Source: Rhodopseudomonas palustris (GTDB lineage Bacteria > Pseudomonadota > Alphaproteobacteria > Rhizobiales > Xanthobacteraceae). From it: a stretch of 64,000 bases of DNA. How positions within the stretch are numbered: position 1 is the first letter of the stretch; each line of letters begins with the position of its first letter. Both the position numbers and the translations under genes were made by a program. The stretch lies in the NCBI RefSeq assembly GCF_003226555.1, contig NZ_QKQS01000008.1, positions 62,001-126,000 of the forward strand, given 5' to 3'. The notes below the pieces were generated by a model, which was not told the origin of the DNA, ran no database searches, and saw only the letters and a program-made list of their open reading frames with translations. Of this stretch, positions 1 through 8,068 are shown in pieces.

Positions 1-1408
1 TGTTGAGAACAAGATAGTTGTCGCCAGTGCCGCCCTGAACCACGCCCTGAATGTTGGATGTGGTGGCATCGAGCACCAGCCTATTGGTGCCGTTGCCGAA
101 CTTGATCGCCGCGCCTCCGCCTGAATTGCTGATTGTGCCCGCATTGCTGATCGTAGAGTTGCCGTTGCCGGTGACGATCGCCGCATCTGTCGTCGAATTC
201 GTCGTGATCGTGCCAGAATTGACCAGCGAATTGGTGGTGCCGTCGAGACTGACGCCGACGCCGGTCGCGGTGACGGTGCCGCTATTGCTGACGTTGATCG
301 CGCCGTTCGCCGTGGAGGCGACGATGCCCTGGGCGGCCGTGACCGAGCCGGCCTGGGTGATGGTGATCCCACCGCCCGCCGAGCTGGCGGAGATGCCGAC
401 CTGATCAGCCTGGACGGTCGCACCCTGCCGGTTTTCAATCGTCGTCTGACCAAAAGTTCCGACCTTGGTGTAAATGCCGTGATGCGCGCCGTCGCCGAGA
501 TCGGCGTGGCCGGTATTGTCACGCGCGATTGCGGTGCCGCTATTCACGATCGTGCTGTCGCCGGTCTCCGACCACGACACCAGGGCAGAATCGTCGTTGG
601 CGGTCACAGTGCCGCTGTTTGTCACCGAGGCCGGGCCACTGTTTGACCAGGCGACAAGACCCTGCCGATAGGTAGTATCGACGGTCCCGGAGTTCTCGAT
701 CGACGCCAAGCCGTTGTAGGCGATCGCGCGCGCGCCAGCGAGAGCCGAGCTCACCCAGCCGGAATTGACGATGCTGACTGTCAGCGGGGTGGTGCCGCCG
801 AAATTGCCATCTGCATACAGACCGCGGGCCTGCGCCGAGGTGACATTTCCACTGTTGATCAGACTGACGCTGCCGTCATGGGTCGTCAGGGTGATGCCGT
901 CCTGGCCCGCACCATTGGCAATGACGGTGCCCGCGTTGTCAACGGACAGGTTCCCCGAGGTCGTGTTTCGCAGCCAGATCGCTCCCATATTCTGATCCGA
1001 CCGCAGCGTGACTCCCGAGCCCACGATCACCGAGAGGCTGGCGGCGCTGCGACTCGTTTCCCACGCGAATGCCGGGTAGTTTGTCCGATACACATTGGTC
1101 GCGCCGAGAATATTGACCGTGACGTCCACAGGACCGGTAGCGCTCCCGGACGGATAGACGTCGATGCCGCCGGACGTCACCGAATCGATGGTGATGGTCG
1201 AGGCGCCTGTGATCGGGGTCATCGAGACCAGCGAACCATCGCATTGGTTTGCAGTCACGCTGCCGGAGACGCTGCACGCGGCGCGAGCAGCGGACCAACC
1301 GGACATCGCGCCGATCAACAGCGGTGTGAGAGCGGTCGAGATCAGCAGACGGCGAGCCGTGGAAACGGCAAGCAGTGGCTTGAGCAAAACGTCGTCCCGA
1401 GCCGCCAT
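1..1408 (-). CDS. Autotransporter-type passenger protein, 3' end outside window
   Basis: Open frame with no stop from ATG at 1408 to the window edge, about 469 residues visible. GGAGG lies 5 nt before the ATG. An N-terminal basic stretch followed by a hydrophobic run and an ARA-like cleavage region looks like a signal peptide (about residues 1-40). The rest is low-complexity and made of repeating NSGTV / NAGTI units every 15-25 residues, which is the beta-helix pattern of autotransporter passengers. Late in the visible part comes a GNGTN-RLVLD unit typical of the last passenger turns. The outer-membrane barrel would lie beyond base 1. Surface exposure is inferred from the family; the ligand or function cannot be told. 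A separate barrel remnant lies just upstream. Confidence 0.8.
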   Translation of the reverse strand, partial: MAARDDVLLKPLLAVSTARRLLISTALTPLLIGAMSGWSAARAACSVSGSVTANQCDGSLVSMTPITGASTITIDSVTSGGIDVYPSGSATGPVDVTVNILGATNVYRTNYPAFAWETSRSAASLSVIVGSGVTLRSDQNMGAIWLRNTTSGNLSVDNAGTVIANGAGQDGITLTTHDGSVSLINSGNVTSAQARGLYADGNFGGTTPLTVSIVNSGWVSSALAGARAIAYNGLASIENSGTVDTTYRQGLVAWSNSGPASVTNSGTVTANDDSALVSWSETGDSTIVNSGTAIARDNTGHADLGDGAHHGIYTKVGTFGQTTIENRQGATVQADQVGISASSAGGGITITQAGSVTAAQGIVASTANGAINVSNSGTVTATGVGVSLDGTTNSLVNSGTITTNSTTDAAIVTGNGNSTISNAGTISNSGGGAAIKFGNGTNRLVLDATTSNIQGVVQGGTGDNYLVLN

Positions 1409-1438
1409 GGTGCCTCCAATTGATGAATCTTGTTGGTC

Positions 1439-1939
1439 TCACGCCCGCGGGTCGATCGGCCCGCAGCCGCACCAAGCGATGTTGAAATGTTCGTGCCGGA
1501 TGTGTTTTCCGGAACGGTCGTCGACTTCATTCAGAACGTAGCCGACCTGGATGGAGTAGTTGACGCTGAGCGCGGTACCGAGCCCGGCTTCGACGTAGGC
1601 GAGGCAGGCGAACGGCTGCAGCGCGGCGCGGCCGAGGTCGAAGCTGTAGCCGACGTCGCCATCGACCTGCGTGTCGCGGGCGTTGTAATCTGCTGTCAGC
1701 CGGTCCGAGAAGCCAGTCGGCGCTACAGCGCGGCTCGACGACAGATTGTGCCAGGCGTGATTGGCGCCGAAGCTGACCGCCAGCGCGCTCGGGGCACGGC
1801 CGCCATTGACACCAACGCTGTAGGTATCGCCTGTCACCAAACCACAGCCGCCGTCGAGATTGATCGACGTCGAGCCGTAGCCGCCGACCACACCGAGCGG
1901 CAGCTTATTGAACAGCTCGCCGTCGGCGTCGAATACCAC
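1439..1939 (-). pseudogene. Decayed autotransporter beta-barrel fragment
   Basis: The frame reads as part of an autotransporter C-terminal barrel: GVVGGYGSTSINLDG, then SFGANHAWHNL, SDRLTADYNARDTQV and LQPFACLAYV, all recognisable barrel strands. It then jumps directly from LAYV to EAGLGTALSVNYS, which in intact barrels is separated by roughly 90 residues, so an in-frame deletion is likely. The end has a tail (FNIAWCGCGPIDPRA) instead of the usual terminal aromatic residue. The first start codon is GTG at 1939, and the frame opens slightly upstream without ATG. About 166 residues against roughly 270 for a full barrel, and no passenger. Probably non-functional. Confidence 0.6.
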
Positions 1940-2208
1940 GCCGCCGACCTTGCGCTGGTTCGGGCCGCCATCGGGACCTCGTGCAGACGGTTCTTTTTGA
2001 ACATTACCGTTTGTTTAACGAGGCACTTTCCGACAGGCAACAAAATACCGCCGGATGCACACTATCGCTGGGGATTTCCGGCGGCGCGCGCCATCGAATT
2101 TGCCGCCACGCGAGACGGCGGCGCGAACGTACCGAGCGTATTCACGAATCGTGCTGTTGGCTCGTGCTGTCGAGGCTGCAGACCACCGCATCCCGATTCC
2201 GCACCGCC

Positions 2209-2523
2209 TCACGCGTCCGCGTGCTTCAGGATCGCCTTGAGCAGCCCGGGGAACCGCGCATTGATGTCGGCCTCGCGCACCACGTTGCGATGTTCGACGC
2301 CCTTCTTGGTGGTCTGGATCAGGCCGGCGTCGCGCAGCACGCGAAAGTGGTTCGACAGCGTCGACTTCGGGATGTCGGGACATGGCGCCGCCGCGGTGCA
2401 CGACAGGCAATCCCCCTCCTGCAGCAGCGACCTGACGATCCGCAGCCGCATCGGATCGGCCAGCGCTGCGAGCACGCCGGCCAGCGTGATGTCGTCGCGC
2501 GCGGGATGAACGAACTGCACCAT
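2209..2523 (-). CDS. ArsR-family winged-helix transcriptional regulator
   Basis: A 104-residue protein with the ArsR winged-helix fold: an ALADPMRLRIVRSLL helix, the recognition region STLSNHFRVLRDAGL (about residues 58-72) and a wing ending KKGVEHRNV. It carries a CLSC and a later PC, so cysteines near the recognition helix could sense redox or metal; this is inference. The frame extends to 2598, but ATG at 2523 is preferred because the upstream extension crosses the operator-like palindrome. It is divergent from the SDR gene at 2613 with only about 90 bp between them, so it probably controls that gene and itself. Confidence 0.85.
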   Translation of the reverse strand: MVQFVHPARDDITLAGVLAALADPMRLRIVRSLLQEGDCLSCTAAAPCPDIPKSTLSNHFRVLRDAGLIQTTKKGVEHRNVVREADINARFPGLLKAILKHADA

Positions 2524-2553
2524 GGAAAAAATATAGGGTCCCCCTTGATCTTG

Positions 2554-2584
2554 TTCAATAGTCCCATATTTCCGAACTATTGAA
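2554..2584. promoter_or_regulatory. Operator-like inverted repeat between arsR-type gene and SDR gene
   Basis: TTCAATAGT (2554-2562) and ACTATTGAA (2576-2584) form a perfect 9-bp inverted repeat with a 13-bp spacer, centred between the two divergent starts. Size and place fit a dimeric ArsR-type operator. Binding by the neighbour regulator is inferred. Confidence 0.6.
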
Positions 2585-2612
2585 CGAACAATTCCCAACG
2601 AACGGAACGATC

Positions 2613-3362
2613 ATGACCAAGACTCTGCAAGGCAAGGTGGCGCTGGTGACCGGCGCGTCGAAGGGCATCGGCGCGGAGATCGCGCTGAAGCTCGCCGCCG
2701 ACGGCGCGGCGGTCGCCGTGAACTATGCGTCGGACCAGAACGGCGCCGACGAAATCGTGCGTAAGATCACCGCGCAAGGCGGCAAGGCGATCGCGGTCGG
2801 TGGCAGCGTCGCCGATCCGAAAGCGGCGCAGGACATCGTCGACGCCACCGTCGCGGCGTTCGGCCCCATCGACGTGCTGGTCAACAATGCCGGCGTCTAC
2901 GAGATGTTGCCGCTGGACGCGATCACGCCGGAGCATTTCCATCGCCAATTCGACGTCAACGTGCTCGGCCTGTTGCTGGTGACGCAAGCTGCGGCGCGCC
3001 GCTTCAACGACGGCGGCAGCATCGTCAACATCTCGTCGGGCGTGTCGACGATCGCGATGCCGAGCACCGCGGTGTACGGCGCTACTAAGGCATCCGTCGA
3101 TCTGATCACAGCGGTGCTCGCCAAGGAGCTGGCGCCGCGCAAGATCCGCGTCAACGCGGTCAATCCCGGCATGGTGATCACTGAAGGCGTCAAAGCGGCC
3201 GGCTTCCAAGAGGCCGGGATGCGGCAGCAGGTCGAGGCGATCACGCCGCTCGGCCGCATCGGCGAAGCCGCCGAGATCGCAGCTGTCGTGGCCTTCCTCG
3301 CGTCGAACGGCGCGTCCTACGTCACCGGCGAAACCCTGCACGTCACCGGTGGGCTAAGATAA
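2613..3362 (+). CDS. Short-chain dehydrogenase/reductase (SDR)
   Basis: A 249-residue classical SDR. Cofactor motif TGASKGIG is at residues 13-20, NNAG at 91-94, catalytic Ser about 141-142 and Tyr155-x3-Lys159 in VYGATK. A PGMV segment follows and the protein ends in the usual VTGGLR. The frame can be read from TTG at 2580, but ATG at 2613 gives the normal SDR N-terminus. NAD(P)H-dependent oxidoreduction of an unknown carbonyl or alcohol. Divergent from an ArsR-type regulator, so expression is likely inducible. Best matches by eye are the 3-oxoacyl-ACP reductase/glucose dehydrogenase type; the substrate cannot be assigned. Confidence 0.88.
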   Translation: MTKTLQGKVALVTGASKGIGAEIALKLAADGAAVAVNYASDQNGADEIVRKITAQGGKAIAVGGSVADPKAAQDIVDATVAAFGPIDVLVNNAGVYEMLPLDAITPEHFHRQFDVNVLGLLLVTQAAARRFNDGGSIVNISSGVSTIAMPSTAVYGATKASVDLITAVLAKELAPRKIRVNAVNPGMVITEGVKAAGFQEAGMRQQVEAITPLGRIGEAAEIAAVVAFLASNGASYVTGETLHVTGGLR

Positions 3363-3537
3363 GCGCCGGCGGCTTCCGCCAACGAGACCGAGATCCGCTC
3401 GGCGCCGTCGTCAGCGCGGATGCGGCGACACATGCCACTCCTGCGCCAGTTTCGTCGCGCGCCGCTGCAACGAAACGCGGATTCGGCCGTTACATTCCGC
3501 CGGCCGTATTGGAACGTGCCGAAGAGGAGAATTGGAT

Positions 3538-3792
3538 TTGAAGACACTCGTCCTGGGAGTCGCCGCCGCCAAGCTGCTCGGTCTGGGGGCGTTCGGTACG
3601 CCAGCTATCGCCGCGCCCGCGGCTTCGCACAGCGCCGCGATAGCGGCAGCCGCCATGACCGACGTCTCGGCCCAGCGCTACGTGGTTCGCAAGCGGGTCG
3701 TCCGCCGTGGCCCGCACTGCACCGTCCGCAAGGTGGTGACTCGCGGCCATCACGGCCGCCGTGTGGTTCGCACCACCCGCGTCTGCCGCTAA
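3538..3792 (+). CDS. Small secreted basic protein, unknown function
   Basis: 84 residues. The N-terminal hydrophobic stretch (about 1-25, ending AIAAPAA) looks like a signal peptide. The mature part is very Arg/Lys/Val-rich with two cysteines (GPHCTV and the terminal VCR). Two in-frame TTG codons are possible starts; TTG at 3538 lies about 8 nt after an AGAGGAGA ribosome site, while TTG at 3532 is too close. A strong hairpin terminator follows. No family recognised. Confidence 0.6.
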   Translation: MKTLVLGVAAAKLLGLGAFGTPAIAAPAASHSAAIAAAAMTDVSAQRYVVRKRVVRRGPHCTVRKVVTRGHHGRRVVRTTRVCR

Positions 3793-3833
3793 CCAACACG
3801 ACGTCAGGCGCTCGGCGCCAACTTCAATTCACG

Positions 3834-3870
3834 CGAGGAAGGCGGACACGAGGTTCGCCTTCCTCGTTCT
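3834..3870 (+). terminator. Rho-independent terminator
   Basis: CGAGGAAGGCG (3834-3844) and CGCCTTCCTCG (3856-3866) form a perfect 11-bp stem with a T-containing tail, 40 bp after the stop of the small secreted protein gene. Confidence 0.75.
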
Positions 3871-3931
3871 CGGGAAAATTTCACGCATCCATCCGCAGGC
3901 GGAACGGCTTCGGCCTCACCGCAGGGCCGCC

Positions 3932-4258
3932 TCACCAGCGGTACCTGTCGCCCATCCGCCCTTCTTCATCGACCTGCTCGTAGTCACGGGCCGGGGGCTG
4001 ACGCCGCACTGTACGCAGCGTCCGCTGCTGGGTCTTGGGCGGATTGAACACCACATAGCAAGCCGGGCTCAGCCGCGGTCCCGCCTCGCGCAGACAGCTC
4101 TCGATCCGCGAGGCATCAGGAATGAACTGGCCGCACAGGCGGAATGCGTCGGGCGTGCAAGCCTCGCGCTGCGCGGCCGTGCCCTGCTCCTGAGCGACGG
4201 CGGAGCCGCCAGCAGCGATTGTGAACGCGAACACGGCGGCGGACAGGCGTAAGGTCAT
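3932..4258 (-). CDS. Small periplasmic cysteine-containing protein
   Basis: 108 residues. Signal peptide in about residues 1-22 (ending GSAVAQ). The mature part has four cysteines with spacing like REACTPDAFRLCGQFIP and RIESCLREAGPRLSPACYVVF, resembling the cysteine-rich repeat seen in short rhizobial secreted proteins. The C-terminal third is polar and Arg-rich. Function unknown. Convergent with the preceding small gene. Confidence 0.7.
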   Translation of the reverse strand: MTLRLSAAVFAFTIAAGGSAVAQEQGTAAQREACTPDAFRLCGQFIPDASRIESCLREAGPRLSPACYVVFNPPKTQQRTLRTVRRQPPARDYEQVDEEGRMGDRYRW

Positions 4259-4409
4259 GATCGATCTCCGTTTGATCGACCAAGTGCGAGGCCTACGAAC
4301 TAGTTCCGCCAGAACCGTTCACGGATTGTGGAGAGGATGAAGAAAAGCGGGGATGCAGACATCCCGCTTCACCGGCCGTGCCGCTTCAGGATCAGTCGAA
4401 CGCGGCCGA

Positions 4410-5606
4410 TCAGGTCATGCTGCCGACGACCACCAGCCGCTTGACCTCGCCGCGCTTGAACGCCTGCAGGAACGCGCTGTAGTCCTTGAACGAGACGCAG
4501 CCGTTGGAGTCGCCGCGCGGACCGAGCATGTAGGTGTGGGCGAGCAGACCGGTGCGGCCGTAGATCACGTCCTCGCCGCCGACCGGATTGAGACGGATCG
4601 CGGCGACGCCGTGGAACAGCTTCTCGCGCATCTTCAGGTCGTAGATGTGCGGCGGGGTGGCGCCTTGCATCTTGACATTGACGTGGCGCGGATCGTCCAT
4701 CCGGGCGCCGAGGCCGGAATGCGCCTCGAGCTTGGAGCCGTCCGGCATGTACACGACCTTGGCGCTGATGTCGTAGACCGCGGTGTAGCGGTCCTCGTCG
4801 GAAGGATTGAACGCGCTGTCGCGAACTTGACCGACGTCGAGGTCGCTGGTGTCAGCTGACGCATAGGCAAGCGCCGGGCTGTCGACTTTGCCGAACAGCT
4901 TCTCGAAGAAGCTCGACTTGTGGTTCTGGGCCGCCATCAGGATCGCCGCTTTGGCGCGGGCGACGAGAGCCTCGTGACTGTAGGGGTTGCGCGACGGATT
5001 GCGCGGAGTGACCGCGGCGACCGACTTGGCGCGCTGCGGCGGCAGCGGCACATTCATCGCTTCCTTGACCGGCGACGGCGGCGGCGCCACGCCGACCTTG
5101 GCGTCGTCCTCGGTCTGGGCGGCGACCGGCGTATTTTGTACCGGCTGTTTGAACCTGTCGGGCTGGAAGCCGAACGAATAGGAAGGATCGAGCAGAGCGT
5201 AATAGCGATGACCGGTCTTGGCGGGCTCGGAGGCCTCGACGCTGGCGGTGACCGGGACGTCGGCCGGATCTGCCGAGGCGACCTGAACGCCCTTCTCTTC
5301 CTGGCGCTTGAAAGCGGATTTCAGCGCCAGCGACGCCATGAGCTGCGGTGAAGCCTCGGCGGCGGCGGCGAGCGGTTCGAAGCGGGCGGAGAACGAGGTG
5401 CGTTCGATCGACGAACGGGTGCTCTGATCGTCACGCCACGAGCCGACGGTCGGATAGATACTGGCGCCGACGGTGTTGGCATAGACCGTCCAGACGCAAC
5501 CGATCACCGGCAGCGCGATTCCGATCGCGCCGAGCGATTTCCGAAACCCCATGTAGCGGGCCCCACGTTGGTTGGACGGCCTTCGCCGTCCCGTGCCGAC
5601 TGTCAT
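4410..5606 (-). CDS. Membrane-anchored DUF2778 (L,D-transpeptidase-like) protein
   Basis: About 398 residues from ATG 5606. One hydrophobic anchor near the N-terminus (GAIGIALPVIGCVW), a long low-complexity Pro/Ala/Val linker, and a C-terminal DUF2778 domain. The domain shows GRTGLLAHTYMLGPRG followed by DSNGCVSFKDY, giving the His and Cys of an L,D-transpeptidase-like active site. Likely acts on peptidoglycan in the periplasm. Related domains occur in type VI effectors of the Tlde1 type, but the membrane anchor and lack of T6SS neighbours argue for a cell-envelope role. The start could also be 5651 or 5552; 5606 has GGAAG about 9 nt upstream. Confidence 0.72.
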   Translation of the reverse strand: MTVGTGRRRPSNQRGARYMGFRKSLGAIGIALPVIGCVWTVYANTVGASIYPTVGSWRDDQSTRSSIERTSFSARFEPLAAAAEASPQLMASLALKSAFKRQEEKGVQVASADPADVPVTASVEASEPAKTGHRYYALLDPSYSFGFQPDRFKQPVQNTPVAAQTEDDAKVGVAPPPSPVKEAMNVPLPPQRAKSVAAVTPRNPSRNPYSHEALVARAKAAILMAAQNHKSSFFEKLFGKVDSPALAYASADTSDLDVGQVRDSAFNPSDEDRYTAVYDISAKVVYMPDGSKLEAHSGLGARMDDPRHVNVKMQGATPPHIYDLKMREKLFHGVAAIRLNPVGGEDVIYGRTGLLAHTYMLGPRGDSNGCVSFKDYSAFLQAFKRGEVKRLVVVGSMT

Positions 5607-5945
5607 TTCGCTCGCTTCCCGACTTTTCCCCATCGGTCCGCGGCGATCCAAGATACCGCATACAGATGTGGCAGAACAGAGGAGCGCGATTAAGGCGGGT
5701 TTTAGTTAAATGCAGTTTAAGCGGCCGAAAATGGAACCATGCGCCGCTATGGTTAACGCTTGGTTAGCACTCTCACGCCAGTTGATTTCGCCCCATAATC
5801 AATCGGTTAAGTCAACGGCGCAGAAGCTGGGTGGCCGTTTGGCCGGCCTCGGGCAGGCTTTCCCCGGGATACTACGGAACGACCTCCCCCTCCGAATGGC
5901 GGACCCGCGGCGCTTCGGCGCAGCCTGCGGCCGACTCACCCACCA
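5607..5945. other. Intergenic region upstream of cowN
   Basis: About 340 bp between the divergent DUF2778 gene and the cowN promoter. It contains a perfect match to the IHF consensus WATCAANNNNTTR at 5797-5809. No TGT-N10-ACA NifA site was seen. An in-frame upstream extension of cowN to 5710 exists but is not convincing as protein. Confidence 0.4.
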
Positions 5946-5961
5946 TGGCATATCGATTGCA
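5946..5961 (+). promoter_or_regulatory. Sigma-54 promoter of cowN
   Basis: TGGCATATCGATTGCA has the -24 GG and -12 GC exactly 10 bases apart, as sigma-54 requires. It lies 34 bp before the cowN start, giving a leader of about 23 nt that holds the GAGG ribosome site. Confidence 0.75.
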
Positions 5962-5994
5962 TCTGAGCCGCGTTCTTACGTTTTGAGGTCCGGA

Positions 5995-6273
5995 ATGTCA
6001 GCTTCCTTCGATCGTTATGTCAGCTTCCAACACTGCGATTGGGAGGGTCGCTCCGAGCGGGTGATGCAGCGGCTGCAGCACCATGTCGACGCCGCAGAGA
6101 ATCCGTTCTGGGCCTACTTCGCCCAGAAGCGCACCGAGCTGCGCGACAAGCAGGGCCTTGATGACCTGCGCATCCTGCACAACTATCTGCCAACGCTGCG
6201 CGAGTTGCTCGAAGACAACGGCGATCTCGAAACGCTCGCGATGCTGGAAGATCTTGAAGCCAATCTGATGTGA
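5995..6273 (+). CDS. cowN: N2-fixation sustaining protein CowN
   Basis: 92 residues starting [11 protein letters not shown], followed by [26 protein letters not shown] and [13 protein letters not shown], the recognised CowN signature and usual length. In Rhodospirillum rubrum and relatives CowN lets nitrogenase work in the presence of carbon monoxide. ATG 5995 is chosen over the longer frame because GAGG lies 7 nt upstream and the family starts here. A sigma-54 promoter precedes it, consistent with NifA-dependent expression under nitrogen-fixing conditions. No nif genes are in the window. Confidence 0.9.
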   Translation: MSASFDRYVSFQHCDWEGRSERVMQRLQHHVDAAENPFWAYFAQKRTELRDKQGLDDLRILHNYLPTLRELLEDNGDLETLAMLEDLEANLM

Positions 6274-6277
6274 CCAG

Positions 6278-8047
6278 CTACGCCCGGCGCCCCGCCGCGG
6301 TGAGAAAATCGAAGTCGCAGCCGTCGTCGGCCTGCAGCACCGCGTCGTGAAACAGCTGCGCGTAGCCGCGCTCCGGCCGCGTCGCGGCGGTCGACGGCAA
6401 GGCGGCGCGACGGCGTTCGAGTTCGGCCTCGTCGACCATAAGATCGATCCGGCGCGCGGCCACGTCGAGCGCGATGCGGTCGCCGGTCTGCACCAGCGCC
6501 AGCGGCCCGCCCTCGGCGCTTTCGGGGGTGATGTGCAGCACGATGGTGCCGAACGCGGTGCCGCTCATTCGCGCATCCGAAATCCGCACCATGTCCTTCA
6601 CCCCTGCCCGCGCCAGCTTCAGCGGGATCGGAAGATAGCCGGCCTCCGGCATGCCCGGCGCCCCCTTGGGCCCGGCATTGCGCAGCACCAGCACGTCGTC
6701 GGCCGAAACGTCGAGATCGGGATCGTCGATCCGCCGCGCCATGTCTTCCAGCGTCTCGAACACCACCGCCCGTCCGGTGTGCTGCATCAGGCCGGGCGAT
6801 GCGGCAGCGTGTTTGATCAGCGCGCCGCGCGGCGCCAGATTGCCACGCAGCACCGCGAGCCCGCCCTCGCGGCGGATCGGATTGTCGCGCGAGCGGATCA
6901 CGTCCTGGCCCGGCACGTCTTCGGCCTGCGCCACCACCTCGCGCAGCGTGGTCCCCGCCACGGTTGCGGCGTCGAGATCGATCAGGTCGCCGAGCTGTGC
7001 CACCAGCTTCGGCACGCCGCCGGCATGATGGAAATGCTCCATGTAGTGGGCGCCGGACGGCTTCAGATCGACCAGAACCGGCACCTCGCGGCCGACCCCG
7101 TCGAAGGCGTCGAGCTCGATCCGGTGCGGCACACGGCCGGCGATCGCGGTGAGATGGATCAGCCCGTTGGTCGAGCCGCCGATCGCCTGCAGCACCACCT
7201 GCGCGTTGCGGAACGCGGCGGGCGTCAGGATCTCGCTCGGACGCGGCCCCTTGGCCTTGGCCATGGCAGCGGCGACGCGGCCAGATGCCTCGGCGGAGCG
7301 AAACCGCTCGGCATGCGGCGCCGGAATCGTCGCGCTCATCGGCAGCGACAACCCCATCGCCTCGATCATGCAAGCCATCGTCGAGGCCGTGCCCATCACC
7401 ATGCAGGTGCCGACCGACGGCGCCAACCGTCCGTTGACCGCTTCGATCTCGGCATCGTCGATCTCCCCGGCGCGATACTTCCCCCACAGCCGCCGGCAAT
7501 CGGTGCATGCGCCCAGCACCTCGCCCTTGTGATGGCCGACCACCATCGGGCCGACCGGGATCACGACCGTCGGCAGATCAGCCGACACCGCGGCCATCAC
7601 CTGCGCCGGCAGCGTCTTGTCGCAGCCGCCGATCACCACCACCGCATCCATCGGCTGGGCGCGGATCATCTCCTCGGTGTCCATCGCCATCAGGTTGCGC
7701 AGATACATCGAGGTCGGATGCGCGAAGCTCTCGGCGATCGAGATGGTCGGAAACACCATCGGCATCGCGCCGGCCAGCATCACCCCGCGTTTCACCGCCT
7801 CGATGATCTGCGGCGCGTTGCCGTGGCAGGGATTGTAGTCGCTGTGGGTGTTGGTGATGCCGACGATCGGCCGGTCGAGCGCATCGTCCGAATAGCCCAT
7901 CGCCTTGATGAAGGCCTTACGGAGAAACAGCGAAAATCCGGCGTCGCCGTAAGCAGTCAGTCCCTTGCGCAATCCGTCGGCCATTCTGTCGTCCTGTGCC
8001 CGTTTCGGCTCAGTTACGAACTGCCGCGTTTCGCTGTCAATCGGCAT
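6278..8047 (-). CDS. IlvD/Edd-family dehydratase (dihydroxy-acid or sugar-acid dehydratase)
   Basis: 589 residues, full family length. Fe-S ligands are visible as NPCHGN, GGCDKT and GTCMVMGTA, with further conserved blocks ITNTHSDYNPC and SGAHYMEHFHHAGG. The family removes water from 2,3-dihydroxy acids: branched-chain amino-acid precursors (IlvD) or sugar acids such as arabonate and xylonate. The N-terminal RKGLTAYGDAGFSLFLRKAF looks more like the sugar-acid subgroup than biosynthetic IlvD, but this is not certain. The start could be ATG 8047 (GGAG 6 nt upstream) or ATG at about 7984 (AGGA 8 nt upstream). It ends 4 bp from the convergent cowN stop. Confidence 0.85.
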   Translation of the reverse strand: MPIDSETRQFVTEPKRAQDDRMADGLRKGLTAYGDAGFSLFLRKAFIKAMGYSDDALDRPIVGITNTHSDYNPCHGNAPQIIEAVKRGVMLAGAMPMVFPTISIAESFAHPTSMYLRNLMAMDTEEMIRAQPMDAVVVIGGCDKTLPAQVMAAVSADLPTVVIPVGPMVVGHHKGEVLGACTDCRRLWGKYRAGEIDDAEIEAVNGRLAPSVGTCMVMGTASTMACMIEAMGLSLPMSATIPAPHAERFRSAEASGRVAAAMAKAKGPRPSEILTPAAFRNAQVVLQAIGGSTNGLIHLTAIAGRVPHRIELDAFDGVGREVPVLVDLKPSGAHYMEHFHHAGGVPKLVAQLGDLIDLDAATVAGTTLREVVAQAEDVPGQDVIRSRDNPIRREGGLAVLRGNLAPRGALIKHAAASPGLMQHTGRAVVFETLEDMARRIDDPDLDVSADDVLVLRNAGPKGAPGMPEAGYLPIPLKLARAGVKDMVRISDARMSGTAFGTIVLHITPESAEGGPLALVQTGDRIALDVAARRIDLMVDEAELERRRAALPSTAATRPERGYAQLFHDAVLQADDGCDFDFLTAAGRRA

Positions 8048-8068
8048 GCGGCTCCGGCTGAAGCGGCG

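Noticed and set aside
51-404. Plus-strand Leu/Val/Pro-rich frame that looks like a membrane protein
   Set aside because: It is the reverse reading of the NSGT-type repeats of the autotransporter passenger.
5658-5680. TGT...ACA pair that might be a NifA site
   Set aside because: The spacing is only 5-6 bases, not the required 10.
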